The notes below the pieces were generated by a model that worked only from the letters and a program-made list of their open reading frames with translations, made no database searches and was not told the DNA's origin. This document shows positions 11,681 to 22,335 of a DNA stretch of 64,000 nucleotides, one piece after another. The stretch's first letter is position 1; every line of letters starts with the position of its first letter. Source of the DNA: Lineus longissimus (lineage: Eukaryota; Nemertea; Pilidiophora; Heteronemertea; Lineidae); the NCBI RefSeq assembly GCF_910592395.1, contig NC_088312.1, positions 17,121,292 to 17,185,291 of the forward strand, given 5' to 3'. The translations under genes were made by a program, and so were the position numbers.

Positions 11681-12185
11681 TTGGTAAAAAGTGCAATATC
11701 TTGCTTATTAGAGACTTGTTTTTGATAACATTTTTATGGTAGGTGTTCCAAGCAAGGATGCGTCACATGTCATGCAGGTTTGGGATTCGACCTACTTTTC
11801 AAGGTCACAGAGGTAAAATGGCGTAAATTGATTGTTGGGCTTCAATTCGGGCATGTTTCTTAACTGCAATAACCGTATATCTCACATTTGGTACTTATGT
11901 ATGGTATATATGGTTGCCTACAGTCAGGTAATGTTAAGGACCAAATTTTGGGTTGATTAATTCACCGCTTGGCCTCCCCAGCCCAATCTGGAAACCTTTA
12001 AATGCGATTATTGTTTAATTACTTTCCTGATTGCCACCATCTGATTTCATGGATTCATCTAACCACCATATGATATCATATGCCACTTAGGTTTTGATTT
12101 GACATACCTTTCAAGGTCACAAAAGTTAAAATTTTCATTTGGCTATATACTAATAGCACGTTTCTTAACCAGCATGAATTTTCTA
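11660..12185 (+). mobile_element. Family A Helentron-like fragment
   Basis: It contains GTGCAATATCTTGCTTATTA, GGTAGGTGTTCCAAGCAAGG, TTTCAAGGTCACAGAGGT, GCATGTTTCTTAACTGCAA and a final AGCACGTTTCTTAACCAG. It lacks the canonical 5' and 3' ends. Confidence 0.75.
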
Positions 12186-12291
12186 CAAAATATCTTTTCT
12201 TTCTGTTGTAGTCACTGAATGATGTATGATTTACCCTGTTTATTAAGGTGACCCTTGAAATAATGCATATGCATATCTCCTTTTATTTCAG

Positions 12292-12405
12292 GATGGTGTC
12301 CATCACTGTGAAGATGACAATCCAATATACACTGATGACCAGTTGAAACTAATGGCAGGTCAGGACATCAAGTATATCAAGTACAAAGCCACAACAGAAA
12401 TGCGG
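12292..12405 (+). CDS. UTP11: UTP11 exon A (38 codons)
   Basis: UTP11 is a nucleolar component of the small-subunit processome, the U3 snoRNP-containing complex that matures 18S rRNA. This exon follows TTTTATTTCAG and precedes GTAAATG. It reads from DGVHHCEDDNPIYTDDQLKL to QDIKYIKYKATTEMR, matching the central UTP11 segment in which a DGVH-type start is followed by the LKLM..QD(I/V)KY(I/V) motif. It is exactly 114 nt, phase 0 on both sides, and joins in frame to exon B 14 kb downstream. Upstream exons (the Lys/Arg-rich N-terminus) were not found in this window and probably lie before it. The intron that follows is filled with transposons. Confidence 0.88.
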
Positions 12406-12522
12406 GTAAATGATGCCAAGCTGAATGGCCTTGATAAACAAATCCTACTATTGCTATTTCTTTTTTCTCTTAACCCATATCATGGCAACTGCAGTTTACA
12501 CAGTATTTTTTTCTCCTCTTTG

Positions 12523-12780
12523 GCTCACAGTGGGGGAGTCTATACAACACTGCAGTGTCCGTCATCTGTCGTCTTCAGGCGTCGTCATCTGTATCCTGCT
12601 TCAAAAATAGTGGCATGTTTTTTAACTGCTAGGGCTATGGACTTGAAACTTTGTACACATAACCCCTCTCGTCAGGTGACCTCTGGCGCCAACTTTTGGT
12701 CTGCTGTTTCTCAACTTGGCCACCAGGGGGCCAAAAGTTAAAACATCAAAAGTGTGATATCTCTCTTATCAGTGAGGTCT
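12523..12780 (+). mobile_element. Family A Helentron-like fragment, 5' end intact
   Basis: It starts TTTGGCTCACAGTGGGGGAG, then TCCTGCTTCAAAAATAGTGG, GGCATGTTTTTTAACTGCTA and GGCCACCAGGGGGCCAAAAG. It breaks off at CTTATCAGTGA and loses the rest of the monomer. Confidence 0.8.
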
Positions 12781-13132
12781 CACTAGCCGGTGAGGAGGCC
12801 AGGCCTACCTGCCTCCAAAAGTGATGCGACGTCACTTCATGCATACCCCTGTTCCAGTGGCTGTAGACTTGGCAGTACCTTATTCTCACACAAACCTATA
12901 CATTTCTCAATAGCTTGTCACTTGTAGAATACATCTGGCCAAGTTTCAACTTCGTCTAGACATACAGTCATGCATAGACTGATGCAGCACAACGCATGAG
13001 ACACCCTGTATGTTAAGGGAAATTTGAAAAATTCCACCTTTATACCTTATAACTTCAAGGTTAACAAGGATGGTGAAAAAAAAATTTCATACACATCTAC
13101 TCATCACCTTGACAAAGCCAACTGACGACTGT
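12781..13132. other. No gene seen
   Basis: Mixed sequence beginning with a G/C-rich stretch near 12785-12830. No repeat partner or coding signal was recognised. Confidence 0.4.
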
Positions 13133-13907
13133 TTTTTAGCTCAGCTGACATAGGTCAGCTAAGCTTTACACATAACTAAGAAATGTCTGTCCGTCTGTCT
13201 GTCTGTCTGTCTGTCACACTATTGTTTTGGTGGCCCGTTCTTTTATTTTGAGAGGCAGCACTTTTTTAACGAGCTATGCTGAAAGGCCTATTGGTGTACT
13301 ACAAAAAACACCGAAAGTTTCCGCCATTTGACCTATATTCAAATTGCGAGATCCTTTTTTGTAAAAATGGCTATTTCTTTTTACAGCAAAGTTATTGCAT
13401 TACACCTTGGCTAAATTTAATGAGTAAATTTTTCTTATTGAAATTTTGTGAAAAATAGTTCTAAAATCTGTCACTAGAGGGAGCTCTTGGCCAAAAATGG
13501 TTTTAAATTATTTGAATTTCCCGCTGTATGACGTCATCATTAACTCTGTTGGTTCTTCAAGTGGCTTCAGATTTCATCCTCCAAAAACCACATTCTGCAG
13601 CTTATTTTTCAAATGTAGCAATGTGATTCAATAGAAACGCAATGAAAACCTGTAAATATCAGGTTGTGGTGATTATGGTTATAAAATAATCGTTTGGTAG
13701 GCTCTCAAAGTTCCGAAGTGGACCAAATTCTTTGCGTCATGACATTAAATCAATATGTGCTAGTGGGGTCATGCAATTGCAATTCGCGGAATCAACTGGT
13801 TTCAAGCTCCCCACTAGCGTGGTTGTAGTGGTGCCCGTGAAACTCGATTGTATATAAAAAATTTAAGTGTTGAAGATCATTAATTTTCGTGGTTTAATCG
13901 ATGATGT

Positions 13908-16197
13908 ATGGAAAAACCAAGAAGACCCAAGGTAAGTAGTAACCTCATCTGTCATTCTCGGAAATTTGAAAGAAATCCATTGAGTATTTGACGAGAAATT
14001 AGAAATTACGCACACTTTTGACGCGGTTACGTTGATCGCAACGGTGCCATTCTAAACATAGAGGGCGATATCGTAGGGACGAATAGTATGCAAATGAGGT
14101 TGCCAGAAAAGCCTCTGCGCATGACTGATTGCTGTAATATTATGGGATGGCAAACAGCATGGCGCGCGTGTCACTGGAGAGAAGCACGATTTCAGTTACG
14201 GTGAGTGCTTACATGTAGATCGTCAATATTTGCAAAAAATACTGTGATTTTTCACAGAGAATCGGTCTATTAAAACCAGTAGTGTCTGGTGCTTGGCACT
14301 GGTAGGCCTAGGTAAGTTTTGAGTGGTGTGTTAGCCAATATTAGTTTGGCCTCGGCTAGGCCTATCCCTCTGTCATGTCGATGATAGATTGCTTCCACTT
14401 CCCGATGATCTGATCGTCCGACCTGCCGAATATTTATGTTTGCAAACATAACACGGTCTGTCAATGATTGCTAACACGATCTATGCTAACATGGTCATAG
14501 GACAATGGTCGTAGGACTACCTCCATTGAGCCATCCACCATTGACAAATGTAAACCAACGTCTTCAATGAGCAAGGTACCTTCTTCCAAAACAAAAGAAC
14601 TAAAAGGTAATTCAAACACAACTAGGCCTACATAACTTTCATTTCTACTAGTAAAAAAAGATTCAGCTAAATAGAATATTTCCATTCAAAACTTTCATGT
14701 GTCTCTTCTGTATATAAATTTCATAAATTTAAAATGTGCTTTCTACTAATTGTCATTTTCAAATTTGTACTTCTATATTCTCAAACACCATTTAACAATT
14801 CTGTTTTAGGGGCAGGCACAGCAACATCCATTCCATCCACCTCCATTCCATGCATTCCATCCAAACCCACCATTCTATCTAAACCAACTGTCTCTGATGC
14901 AAAGAGGAAAATTGTCTTCACTCCAGAAAAAATGAAGAAAAGATTAGGTAATATACAGTACATTCTATCAGTTGTTTTCTACAACCTAGTGTTTCAGCCA
15001 AAATGTAAATCCTTCAAAAACGACTGAGGGAGGGCTCAAACAGTGTGCACTGTGCACTGCTAAATAAAACAGGGTCATATTTCCTGTATGCCATATGACA
15101 TGAATTGCACAAAGATTCATATTTTTACAAAACTTCTTTTTCCTTTCAGCTACGCCAACGAAGACATGTTCAACATTGGATGCTACCACAGCATCACCTT
15201 CAACATCAACCATCACACTAACTGGTCATGTGCATGATGTAGTGACCCAGTCCAAACACCTCACATTCAAATTACAAACTGCTGAAAATACATACCAGCA
15301 TGTCATCACATTCGTACCTGAACAATTCAAAGCCACATTGATCAATAACATGGAAAACACATTTCCTATTGAAATCCAAAACCATGGATTCATTCAGTCC
15401 AAAAACTCAAAACAAATGGATGTGAAACTAACATCTAAAACAAAAATCACTTCACTTCCTAAGCAACTCACATTCTGCCACAAACCGCCATCAACTGTAA
15501 TTACTGCAGTCAACAGCATTCACCACTTGCCAGCGTTTCAAAAGATAAACATAGAGGTCATTGTTCTTGCCCAAGAGGATAATAGTGAAACAACACAACA
15601 TCAGGGCCCATGACACTAATGAACAAGTATGTTTCTGATGCTAGCGGACTGATCAAATTGACATCATGGGGTGACCACATTCATTCTCTTGAGGTTGGAA
15701 ACAGCTTCAAACTCACCAATGTTTCTGTCAAAGAATTCAATGAGGAAAAAAGTTTGTCAACAACTGCACAAACAATCATCACTCGAATTACACAATTAAC
15801 CAAGTACATAAAAATGGAGACTGCCACTATCAATGCAGAACTTGTGGGAGTTGACATTTCAAAGCATTACAGATGCAACATGTGCTCCACCCTCAACAAT
15901 CATGTCGATTCACCATATGACCGTTGTCAAAACTGTAACTGCCAACAAAAACTGACCGAAGTCGAAAACCTTTACAAAGGTAAAGGTACATTCCTACAAG
16001 GAAAACAATGCTTCAAATTGAACTTCAGTGAGAATTGTGTCTCGGAGATAGTAGATGCTATCAAAGCAGCTCAACAGGCAAATAACCAACTATCAGCACA
16101 GGACGTTGAATCCTTCTTACTGGATTACAACAGCAATTTTGAGGTTGTTTTCTACAAAACCACTGCAACGATTATCTCTTGTACTCCCTGTGAGTAA
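13908..16197 (+). pseudogene. Helentron-borne RPA70-like ssDNA-binding protein, spliced, one frameshift
   Basis: RPA-like proteins bind single-stranded DNA and are carried by many Helitrons. Proposed exons are 13908-13931 (MEKPRRPK, donor GTAAGT), about 14502-14606, 14810-14947 and 15150-16197. The last three join in one frame through phase-1 introns with good GT/AG borders; the first exon is the least certain. The last exon has an OB-fold-like part (TGHVHDVVTQSKHLTFKLQ), then DASGLIKLTSWGDHI and a zinc ribbon (CNMCS...CQNCNC), as in the RPA70 C-terminal domain. Near 15610 a net one-base shift separates the two halves, whose frames overlap by ATGA. It ends at TAA 16195-16197, though GTGAGT at 16190 could be another donor. 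Confidence 0.75.
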
Positions 16198-17347
16198 GCC
16201 CTATCCTCACAGAAATGTTCAAAGTGTCGTATCCACAATATTTGAGATTTGGTATTTGCTTAATGCCCAACATGTATTCAACTTACTGGAGAGTAAGATT
16301 CCTCTTTCTGTAATTATGTTATGCTGTTAAGTTAAGGTTTCTTCGATTTTAGATACGACTCAAACAAATTATTGTGTTCTGTATATTTTGATTTACCAAT
16401 CATGTTATTATTTTGTAGTCATTCTTTGTTATTGTTGTTATACCTCATGTATGTAAAGCAGGGTGTTTCAGAAAACATCTCACCTACAAAATATTCCCCA
16501 ACACTAAAACTAGGAAATATTTTGGTCTACAAATGTACACTAGTAGATGTGAAATACTACTCTTCAAATGTTTACTCTAATGGCTTATTGCATGATTGCA
16601 CAAAACGCCTTTACCTGAATAGATTCTAAACAATGCAACAACCAACCTCACACTGTGGACAAATGGTACTATGCCCAATACCTTGCCTATTACATAATAC
16701 TAGTAGTTATTAAACTATCAATGCAGAACTTGTGGCAGTTGACATTTCAAACATTACAGATATGTATTGCTTTAACGTAATACATGTATATATCTTAACC
16801 ATTGTGAAATTGCTAAGACATTGTCCATTCTACCTTTTATTCCAGTGCTAAGTTAATATTCAAGCCATTTTCAACCCATTCACATAAAGGCCTCTTGTGC
16901 TTAATGCATTTTGCAATCAGAACAAACATTTATGAAACATTTATACCCCAAAATCATTAGATTTAAGTAACATTTTTAGATAATACATTTTTTCTGAACC
17001 ACCTTGTAGTCTAACGTGTGTTTCATTGCTTTGTAAACAAGTCAGCATTTTGAACTTAAGCGACGTTTTTTTTTATTTCTTGAATTACAATATCTCGTCA
17101 CTGCAAAACATCAAATTCTGCTAAATGTCACAATACCCCTTTCCTCCTTTTTTTCCTGTATATCACATGCATTCCAAGCTTTAAAAAATCCATAATCCAA
17201 TTAATAAAAAGAGCATTAATCACTAGCTGGATGACAGTAATCATTGTAAACATTCCAGCATCTTCACTTCACTCAATATCTAGAATATAATTCATCTCTG
17301 TGATTTTCAATGAATCTATATGATTTTCAATTACTTGCTCGACAAGA
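16198..17347. other. Helentron interior, no gene seen
   Basis: AT-rich DNA after the RPA-like gene, possibly its 3' untranslated region and element interior. No helicase or Rep motif was found on either strand. Confidence 0.45.
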
Positions 17348-17421
17348 TATGAACACATCCTAAGCGTCTTCCATTATCTCGCTGAAAGTATTGGGAGGAA
17401 AACCTGAATATCAACCTGATA
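17348..17421 (-). repeat. Split direct repeat B2 of the DIRS-like element
   Basis: The outer 3' repeat on the minus strand. A 195-bp G-rich stretch (17422-17616), including a G-run at 17450-17465, separates it from A2. Confidence 0.88.
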
Positions 17422-17616
17422 CTCAGGGGCGAGAAAATAAAAGACCGCAAAGGGGGGGTGGGGTGGGCAAAAGGATCCTCCGATCCCCACAGCCCAAAGT
17501 TCCAAAAGACAACGTAAGCTAATAAAATTGGGGCCGAGGCGACCAACATGGCACCCAACGGCCATACGCTCAATCCCCGTAGAATACGGGGCAAAAGCTT
17601 CTGCCCAGAGATCCTA

Positions 17617-17694
17617 GAAAGCGAAATACGAAGTGGTCTCTCCTTGGCCCGGGAGCTCAATTTATACTACGCTCGACAATAGAAGACGCTTATG
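17617..17694 (-). repeat. Split direct repeat A2 of the DIRS-like element
   Basis: The 78 bp are identical to 20682-20759. They include CTTGGCCCGGGAGCTC and end GAAGACGCTTATG, immediately next to B1. Confidence 0.92.
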
Positions 17695-17695
17695 A

Positions 17696-17769
17696 TGTGA
17701 ACACATCCTAAGCGTCTTCCATTATCTCGCTGAAAGTATTGGGAGGAAAACCTGAATATCAACCTGATA
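17696..17769 (-). repeat. Split direct repeat B1 of the DIRS-like element
   Basis: It differs from B2 (17348-17421) at one base (TGTGAACAC against TATGAACAC). It abuts A2 with one base between, as expected for B1-A2 junctions. Confidence 0.9.
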
Positions 17770-18106
17770 TGGATTCCCGAAAACATTCCATGTCACCATT
17801 CCAGCTTTTTCCCCCAATACCCCATCACCCCATCACCCATCACCCCACAACACCCAAAACCATGAACAGCAAATGGATGTCCACAGGCAAAGCTCATGGT
17901 ATCATGGGATGGCAGGAACGACAACTTACATAGACTGAAGAAGAAACTTTTATAATATCCGCTTTAATTACAGAAAATATAAACCTTCAACCCATTTGAC
18001 AAGAGTTTATCAATTACAAACGCTACCTTAAAAGTGATACAATTATGGACACACTCGACAGAAATGGATTATCAGAACCAAGACCAATACATTAACAAAA
18101 CGACAC

Positions 18107-18720
18107 CTAGATTGCATGATTCAAAGTGTTAAATGTTGCATAGCGTTGGTAATCAGATTCAATCTTTCCCGACAAAGCTGGTGACGAAGCTAACCTCTGA
18201 GCCAACTGCGCCGGCTCTTTCAAAGAATCCTCACGACTGTAATAACTGCATGAAGATTCTTTGAACCAACCAACATGCCTCATAGTCTGGGAATTGGAGT
18301 CAGCCGCCCCGGACAACTTCAACGTTATGGCACAACCCGACCTGAGACTATGAGGTGTCTCCCCCTCGTAGATATTGAGCGTCGTCAAATACTCCAACAA
18401 GCGGGAATACATCGTAGTGGCAGCTCGTTCAAATCAAAACATACACCGTCATATATAACGCTTTCAAAATCCGGGCATTGGTGGGTGGAAAGCCGAGGTT
18501 CACGCCCATCCAGAGTTGTCCACTGCGGCGACAGATACTTGGATGCTACTGCTCTCTGCGGATCACACGGAATCTGGAATTCCCAATCCTGGATTTCGTA
18601 ACCCAAAATGTCCATACCCTAAAACAAAGAGAGCAGTAGCTTTAAAAGTCGCAGCAGACAAATCCGACGGACGCGAAGCCCGGCCCCCCACCCACGTGAA
18701 GATGTAAATCTCCACTAGAG
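18107..18720 (-). pseudogene. DIRS-like tyrosine recombinase, C-terminal catalytic part
   Basis: Tyrosine recombinases of DIRS elements integrate circular cDNA. The minus-strand frame from 18412 carries PHSLRSGCAITLKLSG (the second catalytic Arg box), MRHVGWFKESS (the His/Trp box) and SYYSRE (the nucleophilic Tyr), in family order and spacing. Upstream, a second frame (18615-18385: DILGYEIQDWEFQIPCDPQR...) belongs to the same domain but is out of phase. The shift lies near 18420-18440, and the frame that continues into the catalytic part also has a TGA. The N-terminal part with the first Arg is not recognisable, so the gene looks defective or truncated, despite nearly identical element ends. 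Confidence 0.75.
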
Positions 18721-18741
18721 CAGAATGCTCCGGGAGGGGAC

Positions 18742-19915
18742 CTACTTCGTTTTTTCCATCTTCGATGCCTCTTTCATTTTATCGCAATCACGATAAAAAT
18801 GATCTGGTGAGTTACAAAAATAACATTGATAATTATTTGGAGGAGAGGAATCCGTTCCCCTACCCCTGCCGCGCCGGGCACCTCTTGACGCCCCACCCCT
18901 ATAGGAATCAAAGAGCGGATTCATCATCTGCTGCAAAGATGCAACCGCAGCAACCTGGCTATACAAATCCGTTGAAGGTGACCTATGTTGAATGGACGGG
19001 CTTGGGTTTGGGCTCTCTTCAGGTTTCACGGTTTCAATCGGCTTCGGTTCGACTACCTTTTTTTTTTAGCGACTTACTAATGGCCTTGGTGATAAGCTCA
19101 CCCGTACCACCACCCAACACCGTCAAGATAACATTAGCCATGTCCACCTTTCCTTGGTAACGCCTTGCCTGACGATATAAATCGTCGAAAAACTCCATGT
19201 CCTTATGCGAAACAGAAGTAGCAGCCGCCGCTAAATCCTCCAGGTACAGCAACATCAACGACTCATTGGGCTCTTCATGTAATGCCAAGGACCTCACCTT
19301 CGCCTTTGCCTTCTGCACTGGATCAGCTACGGTCGCCTGGCACGCTATCCTCTGCACCTTCCTCGGTGGCTCACTTACATCATCCGAAACACCCGGTGGA
19401 GTGATGGGCGGGTCCTGAAATAGCAAAACCATTGTTATAACACAAGCACCGAAACATAACATTCTACCCATCCGAAATCATACCACCCAGAGCACACCAG
19501 CCGCATCTTATACCACATGCTCACATAACCATTTCCAGAGACCATGAACATAGCCGACAGATAATCACCCACTTTAACCGCACAACCGATAGGACTGAAG
19601 CTATTGACTTACCCTAAGGGGCTGCCCTACTGGCTGGCCGATTTCGTTCGCTAGCACAATTGCATGGTGCAATAAAGCCACTCCAGCTCCACTTTGTTTG
19701 CCGAGGGCGGCAAGGACGTCTCCGATGTTTTCTCCGGTGAGTTTCTTGAAGGCTGTGGCGATACCATCGGAATCCAGATTCTCCAAAGGTTGATCCTTGT
19801 CCATCCTAGCCAACTCTCTGGGCTCATCAGGGCTACCATTGAACCGTGCGAACAGCGGCAGCAAACTTTTCCCCACCAGGGAATGCTTTTTCTTTAGGGT
19901 AGTCGGCTGAACCAT
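18742..19915 (-). pseudogene. DIRS-like Gag, spliced, CCHC knuckle, one-base slip in an A10 run
   Basis: Exon 1 runs 19915-19613, with ATG directly after a CAG acceptor and PLR before GTAAGT. The next exon begins at 19414 after TATTTCAG (DPPITPPGVSDD), phase 0. The frame holds acidic and Lys-rich segments, then at ten A residues (19058-19067 on the plus strand as T) it slips by one base. The following frame (VEPKPIETV, PEESPNPSP) leads to an RG-rich stretch and a canonical CCHC zinc knuckle, CYFCNSPDHFYRDC, ending at 18742. The knuckle is expected in Gag, which packages RNA. The slip could be mutation, assembly error or programmed shifting. The next gene, the recombinase, begins within tens of bases. 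Confidence 0.65.
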
Positions 19916-20094
19916 CTGCAACACAAGAAATAATACATTACAAAACAAACCCCTGATATTTGAGCACTCAACAACCGCATTCTGCTATACTGGAGCCGCA
20001 TATGGCTTGACACAAACTTTGACACGCTTATACCCCACGCGCCGATAGAGCATCCACGAACTATACTTCCATACATGGCACCCCCATGGGCAAC

Positions 20095-20430
20095 AACTAT
20101 GCAAGCCACACTGCACCCCCACGGGCCTGCCGATACCTACGGAACTACAATTTGAGCTTTACACAGCGTACCCCAACAGGCCCGTTGATACCAACGGACC
20201 AACAACTCAAGCTTACACATTGCACCCCTACGGGCTTGCTGGTACCCACGGACCAACAATTTAAGCTTTACACATTGCACCCCTACGGGCTTGTTGATAC
20301 CCACGGACCAACAATTTAAGCTTTACACATTGCACCCCTACGGGCTTGTTGATACCCACGGACCAACAATTTAAGCTTTACACATTGCACCCCTACGGGC
20401 TTGTTGATACCCACGGACCAACAATTTAAG
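20095..20430. repeat. 55-bp tandem repeats upstream of Gag
   Basis: About six copies of a 55-bp unit with AAGCTTTACACATTGCACCC and GGGCTTGTTGATACCCACGG. The last three are nearly identical (starts at 20261, 20316, 20371) and the first ones diverged. It lies between terminal repeat A1 and the gag exon, where a promoter or packaging region would be. Confidence 0.85.
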
Positions 20431-20681
20431 CAGAGACAAACAGAACATATAAAACATAGACATAAACGAGAAATACGGGAAAAGACGAACACCAAATCCA
20501 AGAGAAGCAAGATCCGAAAGCACAGAAGCATAGTAGAGGCCAGAGCACGTAGGCCACAAAGCGGAGACTACACAGTAGGCGTAGCCGAAATACGGACAAA
20601 GGAAATCGAGAGCACAAAAGCGGCAGAAATTCTACTTACACCGAAGAATACCAAAGGAATAAAGCCCGGTCCGAGTGCGAC

Positions 20682-20759
20682 GAAAGCGAAATACGAAGTG
20701 GTCTCTCCTTGGCCCGGGAGCTCAATTTATACTACGCTCGACAATAGAAGACGCTTATG
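20682..20759 (-). repeat. Split direct repeat A1 of the DIRS-like element
   Basis: The outer end of the element upstream of gag on the minus strand, identical to A2. It is probably part of the promoter-bearing terminus. Confidence 0.92.
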
Positions 20760-21086
20760 GTGATCATTACAAACCTATTACATATATGTATAGCTTTACT
20801 TACATACATATATATTTTTCCATTTCATTTTGTAATAAAATTCCATTCAGCATTATGTCTTCTTCAGTGTCTTTTCTTGCCATCTCTAGAGATTAATCCA
20901 TCCCTCTTATATTTTTCAACATCCATCCACATATGTATTAAATATCTACATATGAAGATATACAACCCCATCCACAAACTCTTCAAATACAGTTACAATA
21001 ATAACTGCCAAAATCATTGTTCCCACTTTTTCAATCATCCTATGATTATAAGTCAGCTGAGCGTCCAGGCCCATGGGCCTCTTGTT

Positions 21087-21424
21087 ATGTAAACACAGGC
21101 TGTAGTTGCGGCTTTTGTATGAGTTTTTTGCCCTTGAAATTTTACCTTGAGAACACGTGCAATCTCACAGTAACCAGTCGATGTCAACATCCTGTTGTGC
21201 TATAAATAGCATGCGGGGTCTGCTCACCGCGTAAGTGCACAGAGGAAACTGGTATTTTCCTCAAATAATCGTCAGAGCTACCCCTTCACAAAAAACATCG
21301 GACATTTACATTGTAACAAGTAGCAATAGGGATAGAGTAGGCCCATCTGTATCCATGGTAATCACTCGAGATTGAAGAAATAGTTTTTTGGGAGGGTACA
21401 ATCCCGATTGATCACAACTTGCTA
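21087..21424. other. No gene seen
   Basis: Sequence between the Helentron end and the next family A copy. No reading frame or repeat was recognised. Confidence 0.4.
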
Positions 21425-22334
21425 GTTAGACCTGACTCGTTTCGATAACATTTTTGTGGTAGGTTGTCCTTGCAAGGATGCATCGCATATCATGAGACAA
21501 TACCACCATTAAATATTCATAGGTTGGAGGGTCCAGGCCTATCAATTAGACAAGTGCATGTTTTTTAACTCTCAGTACATATTTGGAGAGGTATTGAAAA
21601 AATATTTGCTGTGGCCAGTCTATTTTATTTGATGAAAAATTAATTTCGAATTTTGCTAATTTGGTAATAGGGGGCGTGTTTTGAGATTTTCCTGCCAGTT
21701 GGCTGAAGAGTGTGGAAATATCAATGTCTGTCTAATTTGTCGATTATCAAAAAATTTCCGTGGTCAACTACCAGTTTACTTTTCACCATTTACTTGCCCA
21801 ACTGTCCGGAATATCATATCAAAATTTCAGAATCACAACCCCACACAGTATTTGATGCGTCGTGGTCAAACATTGACAATTGAACTGCTAAAAGGCTTAA
21901 AAAATTAATGGTGGTCTTGCCTCTCATATGGTTTTCGATTTGACCAACTTTTCAAGGTCACAGAGGTCAACTGGTGTAAATTTACCGTTTCAGTGTAACT
22001 ATGGCACATTTCTTAACTGCTAAATTTATCAACTTGAAATTTGGTACACATGACTCCCTACGTCATGTAACCTCGGACACCGAATTTTGATCCGATCTGA
22101 TTCTCGATTTGGCCATTAAAAGGCCAAAACTAAAAAAGGTAAAAAGTGCTACATCTCGCTTGACTTGTTTTCGATGATATTTTTATGGCAGGTACTCCAA
22201 GCAATGGTATGTCACATGTCGTACCGACTTTGGTTTGAGCTTTACACTATATGTATAGAATGTTTCTTAACTAGGATGAATTCCTAACTACCAAATATCT
22301 ATACAGTGAGCACAATGGCCCCTGGCCGTTTCAT
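21425..22334 (+). mobile_element. Family A copy interrupted by a MITE; 3' end intact
   Basis: Monomer sequence (CTCGTTTCGATAACATTTTT) stops at about 21495 and resumes at about 21918 (TTTTCGATTTGACCAACTTT, GGTCACAGAGGTCAACTGG). It ends GTGAGCACAATGGCCCCTGG then CCGTTTCATT at 22334, and the next copy starts at once. Confidence 0.8.
21496..21917. mobile_element. MITE-like insertion with CAATACCACCATTAA inverted ends
   Basis: The left end ACAATACCACCATTAA and the right end TTAATGGTGGTCTTG form imperfect inverted repeats of about 15 bp. They interrupt the family A monomer between CATATCAT and CATATGG. The exact target duplication is not clear. No transposase is present. Confidence 0.6.
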
Positions 22335-22335
22335 T

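Larger units (their letters stand above)
17348..20759 (-). mobile_element. DIRS/Ngaro-like retroelement with split direct repeats, no RT
   Basis: Read on the minus strand the order is A1 (20759-20682), gag, tyrosine recombinase, B1 (17769-17696), A2 (17694-17617), 187 bp, then B2 (17421-17348). This A1-ORFs-B1-A2-B2 layout is diagnostic of Ngaro/PAT-type DIRS elements, which integrate with a tyrosine recombinase instead of an integrase. A1 and A2 are identical over 78 bp; B1 and B2 differ at one of 74 positions, so insertion was recent. The outer repeats carry TAAGCGTCTTC facing GAAGACGCTTA. Gag and recombinase lie back to back and no RT/RNase H lies between, so the element has lost it or never had it. 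Confidence 0.8.
13133..21086 (+). mobile_element. Family B Helentron-like element 1, carrying an RPA-like gene
   Basis: The 5' end is a T-run and the hairpin AGCTCAGCTGAC/GTCAGCTAAGCT (13138-13165), followed by a GTCT microsatellite (13184-13214). The 3' end is GTCAGCTGAGCGTCCAGG, then the palindrome AGGCCCATGGGCCT and CTTGTT. Part of the 5' hairpin (CAGCTGA) is inverted at the 3' end, which matches the asymmetric terminal inverted repeats of Helitron2/Helentrons. It carries an RPA-like ssDNA-binding gene, known cargo of such elements, but no Rep/helicase. About 3.4 kb of it (17348-20759) is a later DIRS-like insertion. Confidence 0.65.

Noticed and set aside
12343-12741. An open frame running from UTP11 exon A into a family A repeat
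   Set aside because: A good GT donor at 12406 ends the exon. The continuation is repeat sequence that stays open by chance.
20086-20531. Overlapping frames on both strands in the 55-bp repeats
   Set aside because: They are repeat-derived, carry no domain, and sit where the upstream control region of the DIRS-like element is expected.
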